Source: Cloacimonetes bacterium UBA5284 (GTDB lineage Bacteria > Cloacimonadota > Cloacimonadia > Cloacimonadales > Cloacimonadaceae). Taken from it: a stretch of 43,272 bases of DNA. The stretch's first letter is position 1; each line of letters opens with the position of its first letter. Below, piece by piece: positions 1 to 8,973 of the stretch. The notes beneath the pieces are model-generated. The model was not told where the DNA came from. It searched no databases and saw only the letters and a list, made by a program, of their open reading frames with translations. The DNA is taken from contig DHSO01000031.1 in the NCBI GenBank assembly GCA_002410505.1, positions 30,173-73,444 of the forward strand, read 5' to 3'. A program made the translations under genes and the position numbers.

Positions 1-115
1 CCCGTTTATATCTACTGCGGCACGGCTTGGTGTTCACGGCAGCGTCACTTATTTGCTTTAGATTGAGAAGCGTTTAGATTGTATATAACAACAAATTATA
101 AGCCAGGAGGCTCCA

Positions 116-1786
116 ATGTTATCTGATCTGGAAATAGGACACCTTACGAAGCTAAAGCCCATAGACGAGATTGCAGCAAAAATTGGGCTCAGTCCCCAAG
201 ATCTCGATCATTATGGTGAGTATAAAGCAAAGCTGCGCTACTCCGCACTATTTGCGACCGAAAACAACCCCGTCGGGAAATTGATTCTGGTCTCCGCCAT
301 CACTCCCACTCCTGCCGGAGAAGGCAAAACCACGGTTTCCATCGGCCTATCCCAAGCTCTGAACCGCATCGGCAAAAAATCCATCGTAGCGCTGCGTGAA
401 CCCTCATTGGGCCCGGTATTTGGCATGAAGGGCGGAGCCGCTGGCGGAGGATGGTCTCAGGTATTGCCCATGGAAGACATCAATCTTCATTTCACCGGAG
501 ATTTTCATGCTATCACCTCCGCGAATAACACCCTGGCAGCGCTGGTGGACAACCACATTTATTTCAATAACGAGATGCAGATCGATCCTCGCCGCATCAC
601 CTGGAAACGCGTGGTTGATGTGAACGACCGCATGCTGCGTCACATAGTAATCGGCTTGGGGGGCAGCAAACAAGGTTTCCCCCGTGAAGATGGTTTTGAC
701 ATCACACCCGCCAGTGAGATCATGGCTATCCTCTGCCTTTCGAACAACATGGATGAATTGAAGGAACGCATCGGCAATATCACCGTGGGGTTCTCCTATT
801 CCGGAGAGCCGGTGAAAGTGCATCAATTGGGCTTTGAAGGTGCCATCGCCGCCCTTCTGAAAGATGCCTTGAAACCAAATCTGGTGCAAACCACGGAAAA
901 CACTCCCGCCTTTGTGCATGGTGGTCCTTTTGCCAATATTGCCCAGGGCGCGAACAGCATCCTGGCTACGAAGACAGCATTGCGTTTGAGCGATTATGTG
1001 GTAACTGAATCCGGATTTGGCTTTGATCTGGGTGCGGAGAAATTCTTTGATCTGGTCTGCAAATACGGTGGGTTCTGCACCAACGCGGTTGTATTGGTTG
1101 CCACGGTGCGTGCGCTGAAGATTCATGGCGGAGTAAAAGTGAAAGACTTGAGCGAGCCAAATCCCAAGGCCGTAACTGACGGTTTGGTGAACCTGGCAAA
1201 GCACTTGGAAAACATCACCAAGTTTGGCATGAAGTCTGTGGTCGCCATCAACCGTTTCCCCACCGATACCGAGGAGGAGCTGCAAATCGTGAAGGATTTT
1301 GTGATCAAATCCGGTTTTGACGCCAGTGTGGTGGACTACTTTGCCAAAGGCAGTGAAGGTGGCATTGAACTGGCAGAAAAGGTAGTGAACATTGTGGATC
1401 AAGATGTATGCAAATATCACGGTCTTTACGATTGGGATAATCCCGTGGAAGACAAGATCTTCACCATCGCCAAAGAAATCTACGGAGCCGAGAAGGTGGA
1501 CTATAGTGCAGATGCCAAAGCCGACCTGAAAAAGATCAATAAATACGGTTTTGACAAACTGCCCATCTGTATAGCCAAGACCCAGAAATCTCTGTCGGAC
1601 AATCCCGATCTGATCGGCCGTCCCAAAGACTTTCTGGTAACGGTGCGAGAAATCGTGATTGCCAGTGGCGCGGGCTTCCTGATCCCCATCACCGGTGAAA
1701 TCATGCGCATGCCGGGCTTACCCAAGAAACCCAGTGCCAATACAATCGATGTGGAGCACGACGGCAACATCAGCGGTTTGTTCTAA
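116..1786 (+). CDS. fhs: Formate-tetrahydrofolate ligase
   Basis: This cytoplasmic enzyme makes 10-formyl-tetrahydrofolate from formate, ATP and tetrahydrofolate, feeding one-carbon metabolism (Wood-Ljungdahl methyl branch, purine synthesis, or the reverse reaction in fermenters). The 556-residue length matches the family. A P-loop-like TPAGEGKTT lies near residue 65, followed by the family-typical EPSLGPVFGMKGGAAGGG stretch and the block around FTGDFHAI. An AGGAGG Shine-Dalgarno at 104-109 fixes the ATG. A terminator directly follows, so the gene is probably monocistronic or ends an operon. The region before it (1-115) holds no gene I can support. Family assignment is very secure; the physiological direction is not visible from sequence. 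Confidence 0.97.
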   Translation: MLSDLEIGHLTKLKPIDEIAAKIGLSPQDLDHYGEYKAKLRYSALFATENNPVGKLILVSAITPTPAGEGKTTVSIGLSQALNRIGKKSIVALREPSLGPVFGMKGGAAGGGWSQVLPMEDINLHFTGDFHAITSANNTLAALVDNHIYFNNEMQIDPRRITWKRVVDVNDRMLRHIVIGLGGSKQGFPREDGFDITPASEIMAILCLSNNMDELKERIGNITVGFSYSGEPVKVHQLGFEGAIAALLKDALKPNLVQTTENTPAFVHGGPFANIAQGANSILATKTALRLSDYVVTESGFGFDLGAEKFFDLVCKYGGFCTNAVVLVATVRALKIHGGVKVKDLSEPNPKAVTDGLVNLAKHLENITKFGMKSVVAINRFPTDTEEELQIVKDFVIKSGFDASVVDYFAKGSEGGIELAEKVVNIVDQDVCKYHGLYDWDNPVEDKIFTIAKEIYGAEKVDYSADAKADLKKINKYGFDKLPICIAKTQKSLSDNPDLIGRPKDFLVTVREIVIASGAGFLIPITGEIMRMPGLPKKPSANTIDVEHDGNISGLF

Positions 1787-1810
1787 AGCATCTTAAATAC
1801 ATTAGACCGG

Positions 1811-1841
1811 GGCGGGATGATTCAATATCCCGCCTTTTTTT
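1811..1841 (+). terminator. Rho-independent terminator after fhs
   Basis: An 8-bp GC-rich stem (GGCGGGAT at 1811-1818 with ATCCCGCC at 1827-1834) has an 8-nt loop and is followed by seven T residues. It separates fhs from the kam operon. Confidence 0.9.
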
Positions 1842-1965
1842 GCTTTCAGTAGCCCGGGATATATGCGATCATTCATATCCGGCAGCTACAGACAGCTTTT
1901 TTCTTGACCAAATACAGGGCGCCAAAAAGCTCGTAAACAAGAAAATATCATTATTTGGAGTGTAA

Positions 1966-3522
1966 ATGTTAAAACTCGAATTAGATTCCGGTTTGGTATC
2001 CCGCGCCCGCACTGCCGCGGCCAGAATCACGGGAAGCTTCGACCGGCTTTTTGACAGTCACAGCTCTGTAACCATCGAGCGCACCGTGTTACGTCTGATG
2101 GGCATCGACGGAGCGCTTGAAGACGGTAAACCCTTGCCCAATGTGGTGGTGGACGCTCTGCAAAACGCCGGCGCTCTAAGCAAAGGAGCTGCCATCTGGA
2201 TCGCCAACGCTATGCATCACAAAGGTATCAGCGCTCAGCAAGCAGCAGATGCTGTTGCCTCCGGAGAGCTGGACCTCAGCGCATTACCCATGGCTCCGAT
2301 GGGATCCTTGTATCCTATTTTGGACGAGCTTTCAGCAAAAATGCTAAAGCACATCGCTTCTCAGAGAAAGGCTCGCGAGGATTTCTTTTCCAGATTCGGT
2401 CCCCGGCGGCAGCCTGCTATCTATGTGATAGTGGCCACAGGGAATATCTATGAGGATGTAACGCAGGCCAAAGCTGCCGCCCGCGAAGGCGCGGATATCA
2501 TTGCCGTAATTCGTTCCACAGCGCAATCTCTTTTGGACTATGTTCCCTACGGTGCCACTACGGTTGGCTTTGGAGGAACCTACGCCACTCAGGAAAACTT
2601 CCGCATTATGCGCAAGGCCTTGGATGAAGTATCTGAGGAACTGGGGCGTTACATCAGTTTAACCAATTACGCTTCCGGATTGTGCATGCCCGAAATCGCC
2701 GCAATGGGCGCTATCGAACGCTTGGACCTGATGTTGAACGACGCTATGTATGGCATCCTATTCCGGGACATCAATCCCAAACGAACGCTTTTGGATCAGT
2801 ATTTTGCCCGCATGATCAACGCCTATGCCGGCATCGAGATTCAGACCGGCGAGGATAATTATCTCACCACTTCAGACGCGGTAGAAAAGGCCTATACTGT
2901 TACCGCCTCTCAGCTTTTGAACGAGAGCTTCGCGCTGATGAGCGGTGTGAAACCGGAAAAAATGGGTTTGGGCCATGCCCACGAGATAGATCCAGAATTT
3001 GAGAACAGCTTCAGCTATGAGCTGGCGCATGCCATGCTTAGCCGCGAACTCTTTCCCGCAGCACCGGTGAAGTATATGCCCCCCACAAAGTTTGCCAGCG
3101 GAAACATCTTCAAAACTCACTTGATGGATGCCATGTTCAATTTCATCGGACAACTCACCGGGCAAGGCGTGCAGCTTCTGGGTATGATGACTGAAGCCAT
3201 CCACACTCCGCATCTGGTAGACCGCTCTTTGGCAATCGAAAACGCTCAATACCTCTTCAGAGCGGTGAAAGATCTGGGACAGCATATTCAGTTGAGCCCG
3301 GATAGCTTCATCACCACACGCGCCAATCTGGTTCTGAAGCAAGCCACTGAGTTTTTGGAGAAAGTGGCGGAAGAAGGTCTTTTTCACGCTATGACGGCAG
3401 GAGAATTTGCCGAGATCAAACGCCCTGAAAATGGTGGTAAGGGCCTAGATGGAGTTTTTGAACGCGATCCTGAATATTACAATCCCTTTATGGACAATAT
3501 GAAAAAGGAGCTGGGACTATGA
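1966..3522 (+). CDS. kamD: Lysine 5,6-aminomutase, alpha subunit
   Basis: This is the large subunit of the adenosylcobalamin- and PLP-dependent mutase that moves the terminal amino group of D-lysine or beta-lysine to the neighbouring carbon in anaerobic lysine fermentation. The 518-residue length and several long blocks match the clostridial KamD family as I remember it: YVIVATGNIYEDVTQA, SLLDYVPYGATT, GFGGTYATQENFR, CMPEIAAMGAIERLD, and the C-terminal RPENGGKGLDGV followed by YYNPF. It overlaps kamE by 4 nt (ATGA), as expected for a stoichiometric complex. The ATG has a GGAG site at the usual spacing. No cobalamin riboswitch was seen in the short leader. The other lysine-fermentation genes (kamA, kdd, kce, kal) are not in this window. 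Confidence 0.95.
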   Translation: MLKLELDSGLVSRARTAAARITGSFDRLFDSHSSVTIERTVLRLMGIDGALEDGKPLPNVVVDALQNAGALSKGAAIWIANAMHHKGISAQQAADAVASGELDLSALPMAPMGSLYPILDELSAKMLKHIASQRKAREDFFSRFGPRRQPAIYVIVATGNIYEDVTQAKAAAREGADIIAVIRSTAQSLLDYVPYGATTVGFGGTYATQENFRIMRKALDEVSEELGRYISLTNYASGLCMPEIAAMGAIERLDLMLNDAMYGILFRDINPKRTLLDQYFARMINAYAGIEIQTGEDNYLTTSDAVEKAYTVTASQLLNESFALMSGVKPEKMGLGHAHEIDPEFENSFSYELAHAMLSRELFPAAPVKYMPPTKFASGNIFKTHLMDAMFNFIGQLTGQGVQLLGMMTEAIHTPHLVDRSLAIENAQYLFRAVKDLGQHIQLSPDSFITTRANLVLKQATEFLEKVAEEGLFHAMTAGEFAEIKRPENGGKGLDGVFERDPEYYNPFMDNMKKELGL

Positions 3523-4253
3523 CAAACATTGTGAAACCCTATGGCGATACTCTGAACGACGGTAAGATCCAGCTATCTTTTGCCCTTCCGGTGTCCGGCG
3601 ATGCTCACGGAAAGGAAGCCGCGCGCCTGCTCATCCTTTCCATGGGCTTCGATGAAGCAGAAATCACCTGCATGCGGGATCTCGGCGAAGGTTTTACCCA
3701 CTTCATCGCTTATGCTGCAACCTCAGTGGGTGTGGATGTTGCAAAGATCAAAGTGAAGGTGGTGGAAACTCCCGTCATGGACATGGAAGCTACCGATGAA
3801 TATGTGGCAGAACACCTTGGCAGAAGCATCACCGTGGTAGGGGCCTGCATCGAAAGCGATGCTCATACGGTAGGCATAGACGCCATCATGAACATGAAAG
3901 GTTACAATCATCGCTACGGACTGGAGCGCTATCAAAGCTTCAATGCCGTGAATATGGGTGCCCAAGTACCCTCGGAAATACTTTTGGCAAAAGCCCGTGA
4001 GCTGAACGCAGATGCTATTCTCGTATCGCAAGTGGTCACTCAGAAAAACATCCACATCAAAAACCTCACTCGCTTGATCGAACTGGCAGAAGCTGAAGGT
4101 CTACGAGATAAAATGCTCTTTATCTGCGGCGGACCGCGCATCTCGCATGAATTGGCTATAGAACTGGGCTATGACGCCGGTTTTGGCACCGGGAGCTATT
4201 CCACAGACGTCGCGTCCTACATTGCCGTCACACTCAGCAAAAAGCAGGCCTGA
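3519..4253 (+). CDS. kamE: Lysine 5,6-aminomutase, beta (B12-binding) subunit
   Basis: This is the small subunit carrying the B12 Rossmann domain. The DxHxxG signature is DAHTVG, with the predicted cobalt-ligand His at residue 116. Lys127 lies exactly 11 residues later, the same spacing as between the cobalt-ligand His133 and PLP-binding Lys144 reported for the Clostridium sticklandii enzyme, so both cofactor anchors are present. The following NMGAQVPSEILLAKA and DAILVSQVVTQK blocks are typical of the KamE/OraE B12 domain. The protein has 244 residues, slightly shorter than the clostridial one. It starts inside the kamD stop (ATGA) and its own stop overlaps the next start by 1 nt. Ornithine 4,5-aminomutase is related, but there the B12 and catalytic parts are arranged differently, so KamE is preferred. 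Confidence 0.95.
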   Translation: MTNIVKPYGDTLNDGKIQLSFALPVSGDAHGKEAARLLILSMGFDEAEITCMRDLGEGFTHFIAYAATSVGVDVAKIKVKVVETPVMDMEATDEYVAEHLGRSITVVGACIESDAHTVGIDAIMNMKGYNHRYGLERYQSFNAVNMGAQVPSEILLAKARELNADAILVSQVVTQKNIHIKNLTRLIELAEAEGLRDKMLFICGGPRISHELAIELGYDAGFGTGSYSTDVASYIAVTLSKKQA

Positions 4254-5551
4254 TGCTGTCACTATTGTTGATGCTGATTGCCCTGGGACTGATGATCACC
4301 ATTCACGAACTGGGGCATTTCCTAGTGGCCCGGGCTTTCGGAGTGGGTATCGAGAAATTCTCCATCGGTTTTGGCGCGCCCATCACCCAATTCACCAGAA
4401 ATGGCACAGAGTACCGCATCTCCTGGATCCCTTTGGGGGGTTATGTGAAGATGAAAGGTGATGATCCGGAAAGCCCCGTCAGTGATGACGATAAGGATGA
4501 GTGCTTCAATGGCAAAAAGTGGTGGCAGCGAGCTTTGATCGTATTTGCCGGACCTTTTGCCAATCTGATCCTGGGAATGCTGCTCTTTATGCTGGCATTC
4601 AGCTTCCCCCAAAAGCTGGAAGATCTCGCACCGGTTGTATCCAGTGCTGATGGAGTGTGGGCACAGCATTTTGCTCCGGGAGATTCGCTTTTGGCGGTGA
4701 ACGATATACCCGTTGGTGGATTCAACCGCTTTTTGTTGGAGTTTGCCTCTGCCCAAGACCCGGTAATCAGCTATTCCAGAGCCCAAGAAACGCTGCAACT
4801 TTCCGTAGCTGCGGCGGATAAGGATTCTTTGATGCGCAGTCTGATACCTCGTGTGAGCACGGTGATCGGCGAGGTTTTCTCCGGGCTTCCCGCCTGGCGC
4901 GCCGGCCTGAAACCAATGGACAGGATACTAATGGTGGACAGCGTTGCCGTAGCCGATTGGTATGAAATGAGAAAGCGCATCATAGACTCGCCCAAAGCGG
5001 ACGTGATCCTGCTCATTGCCAGAGAGAATGAAGTCTTCGAACGCACTATCAAACCAGAAGAGAACATCGCCGCGGGTCAGAGTAGAATGATCGGCATCAG
5101 CCAATACATGCCCATCAGTGAAAGCCTGCAATACAGTCCTGTAGAAGCCATCAAACTGGGTGCCTTATCCAGCATCAATTTTGTGCAAATGAACTACCAG
5201 GCCATCTTCAACTTGGTGAAACAGCCTTCACAACTGAAATCCAGTGTGGGTGGACCGGTGATGATGGCGTCGATGAGTTCAGAGATGGGCCGGCGCGGTA
5301 TCGGCAGCCTGATCCTGTTTTTTGGTTCCATCAGCTTAATCTTGATGGTGATGAACCTGTTGCCCATCCCCATTCTGGATGGTGGGCACATCCTGTTTGC
5401 TTTCATCGAGGGCGTCATCGGTAAGCCCGTACCTCAAAAAGTGCAGTCTATTTTGCAGCGCATCGGTTTTGCAATACTCATCACTCTGATGATTTACGCT
5501 TTTTATTCCGATATTTCGAAGCTCTTTCTGCGCTTTATCCATACGAGGTAA
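4253..5551 (+). CDS. rseP: RseP-type site-2 intramembrane metalloprotease (M50)
   Basis: This inner-membrane zinc protease cleaves transmembrane segments, classically anti-sigma factors or leftover signal peptides. The zinc motif HELGH (His18, Glu19, His22) lies in the first membrane helix, and the second catalytic motif NLLPIPILDGGH lies near the C-terminus. One or two PDZ-like segments lie between them (for example around GLPAWRAGLKPMDRIL). The length of 432 residues is normal for bacterial RseP. The ATG overlaps the kamE stop by one base, so it is probably translationally coupled to a lysine-fermentation gene. The substrate is unknown, and no anti-sigma factor is encoded nearby. Confidence 0.94.
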   Translation: MLSLLLMLIALGLMITIHELGHFLVARAFGVGIEKFSIGFGAPITQFTRNGTEYRISWIPLGGYVKMKGDDPESPVSDDDKDECFNGKKWWQRALIVFAGPFANLILGMLLFMLAFSFPQKLEDLAPVVSSADGVWAQHFAPGDSLLAVNDIPVGGFNRFLLEFASAQDPVISYSRAQETLQLSVAAADKDSLMRSLIPRVSTVIGEVFSGLPAWRAGLKPMDRILMVDSVAVADWYEMRKRIIDSPKADVILLIARENEVFERTIKPEENIAAGQSRMIGISQYMPISESLQYSPVEAIKLGALSSINFVQMNYQAIFNLVKQPSQLKSSVGGPVMMASMSSEMGRRGIGSLILFFGSISLILMVMNLLPIPILDGGHILFAFIEGVIGKPVPQKVQSILQRIGFAILITLMIYAFYSDISKLFLRFIHTR

Positions 5552-5552
5552 G

Positions 5553-6668
5553 ATGCCATTTAGTTTTACTTTGGAAGCCACCAGCGGCAAAGCCCGCGCC
5601 GGGAAGATAAATACCAATCACGGTGCGATCCGTACCCCGGTTTTCATGCCCGTCGGCACACTGGGTACAGTGAAAGCCATGAGTCCCAAAGAGCTTATGG
5701 ATGCTGACGCGCAGATTATTTTGGGAAACACCTATCACCTCTATATGCGCCCCGGACACGAACTCATCCGCAAAGCCGGAGGACTGCATAAATTCATCAA
5801 TTGGCCCCATCCCATGCTCACTGACAGCGGCGGATTTCAGGTGATGAGCCTCGCCGCCCTGCGTAAAATCACCAAAGACGGTGTAAAATTCCGCTCGCAC
5901 ATCGATGGTTCCCTGCATTACTTCACACCGGAATATGTGATGGAAATCCAGGAAGCACTCGGTGCCGACATTATCATGAGCTTTGACGAATGCCCACCCT
6001 ATCCAGCTACCCGGGAATATGTGGAAAAGTCCCTTACAACAACTCTGCGCTGGGCGGAGCGTGGGCTGAGAGCCTTTAAGAATCATCAAAACCAGGCATT
6101 GTTTGGCATTGTTCAAGGGGGCATCTACGAAGATCTACGCGAAAAATCTGCCCGTGCCCTGATTGAGATGGGTTTTCCCGGATACTCCATCGGCGGGCTG
6201 GCCGTAGGCGAAGAAAAGCCGGATATGTTCAGGATCACAGAGTTTTTGAACGACATCCTTCCCGTGAATAAACCGCGCTACTTGATGGGCGTGGGGACCC
6301 CCAGCGACTTGCTGAACAACATCGCCCGGGGCGTGGATATGTTCGATTGCGTGATGCCCACTCGAAACGCCCGCAAAGGCTCGATCTTCACCCGCCATGG
6401 CAAGATGATCATCAAAGCAGCTCGCTATAAAGAGGATTTCGGCCCCATCGATCCTCAATGCACTTGCTATGCCTGTACTCACTTCAGTCGGGCATACATC
6501 CGCCATCTGATTACGATGAACGAAATTTTGGGTATGCGCCTGGCAACCATACACAGCCTGCATTTCTATCAGGAACTGATGAATATGGCGCGAGAGGCAA
6601 TCTTGGAAAACCGCTATCAAGAATTTCTGGATGAGATGCTGCCGGTTTTGGACAATATTGTAGATTAA
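5553..6668 (+). CDS. tgt: tRNA-guanine (queuosine) transglycosylase
   Basis: This enzyme exchanges guanine-34 of GUN-anticodon tRNAs for preQ1 during queuosine synthesis. Asp91 lies in the DSGGFQ motif. The nucleophile motif is FDCVMPTRNARKG, and the C-terminal zinc site is CTCYACTH followed by a distal His. The GGLAVGE motif is the bacterial, preQ1-specific form. The length of 371 residues is standard. GAGGTA just upstream serves the ATG, which starts one base after the rseP stop. Confidence 0.97.
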   Translation: MPFSFTLEATSGKARAGKINTNHGAIRTPVFMPVGTLGTVKAMSPKELMDADAQIILGNTYHLYMRPGHELIRKAGGLHKFINWPHPMLTDSGGFQVMSLAALRKITKDGVKFRSHIDGSLHYFTPEYVMEIQEALGADIIMSFDECPPYPATREYVEKSLTTTLRWAERGLRAFKNHQNQALFGIVQGGIYEDLREKSARALIEMGFPGYSIGGLAVGEEKPDMFRITEFLNDILPVNKPRYLMGVGTPSDLLNNIARGVDMFDCVMPTRNARKGSIFTRHGKMIIKAARYKEDFGPIDPQCTCYACTHFSRAYIRHLITMNEILGMRLATIHSLHFYQELMNMAREAILENRYQEFLDEMLPVLDNIVD

Positions 6669-6679
6669 AAGGAGAAGAT

Positions 6680-8026
6680 ATGCGCGTTCATGGGCTGTAC
6701 GCAAGTTTACTATTGATGGCATTATCCTGTGCCTTGCTATCGGCAGTGGAGGCTCCGCGCTATCTTGCTCTATCGGAGAATCCACCCCTGGTTAATCCGG
6801 ATCTGCGCCGTCCCGGCTTTTGGATTTCCCACCATCCCAACCCGGATTCGCTGCTGATGGATGCGAGCAATATCGCGAAGTTCAACCGTCGCGTCTTACG
6901 CAAAGGGGATGTAGGACAGATCGAACAAAGCTCTGCCATCATTGGCGCCACACATTTGAAACGCATGATCAACGACTGCTACAATATGGCAAAAGGACAC
7001 GGCAAATTCAGGCAGGATGGCAGCCCTACAGACAAGCAATTTTGGCAAACGCTGCGTGATGCTACCAACCTGAAAGCGATCAAGAATGTGAATCGCTGCC
7101 GCTTCGCTTTCCCGCTGTATTATACCGATCAACGCTTGCTGCCTCTTGCGGAAGTATTGAGCGATGTGGCCTTGGATCTGGAATTTGACTATCTGCAAAA
7201 CAGCGGTTTCGACATCGCCGAACCTCTGGTGATCTACCACGAATCGGCGGATGGAAACTGGGTTTTTGGTGCCGGCAGAGCCTCGTCGGGATGGTACCCA
7301 AAAAAGAATCTCGCCTTTTTGGAGCGCAACGACTGGCTGGCATATCAACAAAGCAAAGATTTTGTGATAACTATCCGGGATAAGAGTGATCTCTATCTGG
7401 ATGAGGGGAGAATACGATATTACGGTCTGCTCCGCTTGGGCACCAGGCTTCCCCTTCGGGCTGAACACGACACCGTGTATGAACTGAAGCTCCCTGATGG
7501 ACAGAGCGCATATATCGCCAAAGGCGAGGTTCATCGCGGCTACCTCCCCTACACGGCCAGGAATGTGTATGAATTGGGCTTCTCTGCTTTAAACGCGCCC
7601 TATGGCTGGGGTGATCTGAATGCCGAGTATGACTGTTCCGGATTCATCAAACAGCTATTCCAATGCTTCGGAATATATCTACCTCGCAACGGAGCCGCGC
7701 AATATAATGCCAGCCTCAGTTTACATGAGTTTGAAGGTGCCGATAACAGTAATCAAAGAGAAGCTCTGATCGAGGAATTCGCTCTACCCGCACAGACCCT
7801 CTTACGTATGCCGGGGCACATTATGCTATATCTGGGTTCAATTGACGGACGCGCGTACGCTCTGCACTCCTTATGGGGCATCAGGAGGCCGGCTGCCAAC
7901 GGTGAAGATGACGTGATCGCGGCTGCCAAAACCCTGGTGAGTGACCTCTCTTTAGGAGAAGGTGGCAAACGCAAATCCCTTCTGCTACGCCTCAGCGGCA
8001 TCGGAGCCATCAAAGATGAAAACTAA
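6680..8026 (+). CDS. Secreted NlpC/P60-family cysteine peptidase with SH3-like region
   Basis: This is a predicted periplasmic cell-wall peptidase, probably cleaving gamma-D-Glu-meso-DAP-type bonds. A signal peptide covers about residues 1-25. The N-terminal half resembles the stabilising and SH3-like region of multi-domain NlpC/P60 enzymes. The C-terminal catalytic domain holds GWGDLNAEYDCSGFIKQLF (nucleophile Cys), then LPRNGAAQY, the probable catalytic His in PGHIMLYLG, and a third polar element at HSLWG. It lies 11 nt after tgt with an AAAAGGAGAAG ribosome site. The architecture resembles the peptidase-VI-like wall amidases, but substrate and recycling role are inferred. Confidence 0.87.
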   Translation: MRVHGLYASLLLMALSCALLSAVEAPRYLALSENPPLVNPDLRRPGFWISHHPNPDSLLMDASNIAKFNRRVLRKGDVGQIEQSSAIIGATHLKRMINDCYNMAKGHGKFRQDGSPTDKQFWQTLRDATNLKAIKNVNRCRFAFPLYYTDQRLLPLAEVLSDVALDLEFDYLQNSGFDIAEPLVIYHESADGNWVFGAGRASSGWYPKKNLAFLERNDWLAYQQSKDFVITIRDKSDLYLDEGRIRYYGLLRLGTRLPLRAEHDTVYELKLPDGQSAYIAKGEVHRGYLPYTARNVYELGFSALNAPYGWGDLNAEYDCSGFIKQLFQCFGIYLPRNGAAQYNASLSLHEFEGADNSNQREALIEEFALPAQTLLRMPGHIMLYLGSIDGRAYALHSLWGIRRPAANGEDDVIAAAKTLVSDLSLGEGGKRKSLLLRLSGIGAIKDEN

Positions 8027-8036
8027 GGGAAATATT

Positions 8037-8876
8037 ATGTTCAAACGACTTTTTATCCTCGCCATTATGGCCCTGGCGCTATACTACGCGCTACTGTTTG
8101 CCAAAAGTCCGCAAAGCACAAACCTGGAAACAGGGCGCGTGCCCGAAGCTTCTGGTATTGCCCGCTCGCTGCTCGACGATGATATATTGTTTTGCCACAA
8201 CGATTCCGGCGGTGAAGCTTCCGTTTTCGCCCTGGATACTCAAGGAAAGTTGCGGGCGGAATTGCGCTTGGAAGGAGCCATCAACAGGGATTGGGAGGAA
8301 ATCGCCACAGCCCGGGATCCCATTTCAAAGGCAGCCTATATATACGTTGGTGAGATCGGAGATAACAACGCCCGCTACAAGCATTTAAGCTTTTATCGCT
8401 TTCTCGAGCCCGAGATCAGTGACAGCCTAATCACGATCAGGGATTATGAGCGCATCGATTTCGAATATGAAGACGGACCCCGCGATGCTGAGGCCTTCTT
8501 TGTGGATCCAAAAAGCGGCGATATCTACATCATCTCCAAGCGCGAGGAACAAGTGGGCATTTACCATCTGCCTTACCCTCAGAAGACGGGATCTATCCTG
8601 AATGCGAAAAAGCTGGGACAGATGCGTATGAATTGGGTAACCGCCGCCGACATCTCGCCCAACGGCAAGTATATTCTGGTAAAAAACTACGGTGGCATCA
8701 AGCGCTTTCGGCGATGTCGCAGCATAGTGAAAGCACTAAGCAAAAAGGGCAAATATCTACCCTATCATCTTGAGCCTCAGGGAGAAGCAATTTGCTTTGA
8801 TGCCCGGGGCAAAGGCTACTATACGCTTAGTGAAGCCTCAGATAGCAGCCCTCAGGCTCTATACTATTACAAATGA
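8037..8876 (+). CDS. Membrane-anchored predicted beta-propeller protein
   Basis: A single N-terminal hydrophobic segment (about residues 4-23) is followed by an exported domain. The motif order is PEASGIA, then FCHNDSGG, NRDWEEIA, YVGEIGDN, FEYEDGPRDAEAFF and ISPNGKYILVKNYGG. This is the pattern I associate with propeller-like, phytase/SdiA-regulated-like hypothetical proteins that have a DWEDIA...GDIGDN core. The start at 8037 (279 residues) is preferred over upstream in-frame codons because AAGGGA precedes it and the signal anchor begins there. It is 10 nt after the NlpC gene and is probably the last gene of the kamD operon. Function unknown; the acidic conserved residues suggest metal binding. 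Confidence 0.68.
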   Translation: MFKRLFILAIMALALYYALLFAKSPQSTNLETGRVPEASGIARSLLDDDILFCHNDSGGEASVFALDTQGKLRAELRLEGAINRDWEEIATARDPISKAAYIYVGEIGDNNARYKHLSFYRFLEPEISDSLITIRDYERIDFEYEDGPRDAEAFFVDPKSGDIYIISKREEQVGIYHLPYPQKTGSILNAKKLGQMRMNWVTAADISPNGKYILVKNYGGIKRFRRCRSIVKALSKKGKYLPYHLEPQGEAICFDARGKGYYTLSEASDSSPQALYYYK

Positions 8877-8929
8877 GCTTGCTGCCGTGCCAATACACTG
8901 CTGAAGCATTTGAACCACAAGAGAGTAAC

Positions 8930-8955
8930 AAAAAAGGGCGGCAAAATACCGCCCT
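8930..8955 (-). terminator. Rho-independent terminator of the slipin gene
   Basis: A 7-bp stem (AGGGCGG at 8935-8941 with CCGCCCT at 8949-8955) has a 7-nt loop. On the minus strand it is followed by six U residues (8935-8930). It lies between two convergent genes and may also serve the plus strand weakly. Confidence 0.85.
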
Positions 8956-8973
8956 CTATGTGATTGATAAGTT

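Noticed and set aside
404..1420. 338-codon open frame on the minus strand inside fhs
   Set aside because: It is fully antisense to a confidently identified gene, has no family motifs and reflects codon bias of fhs.
1842..1965. Cobalamin riboswitch before kamD
   Set aside because: The leader is too short and lacks a recognisable B12 box; only a small imperfect hairpin is present.
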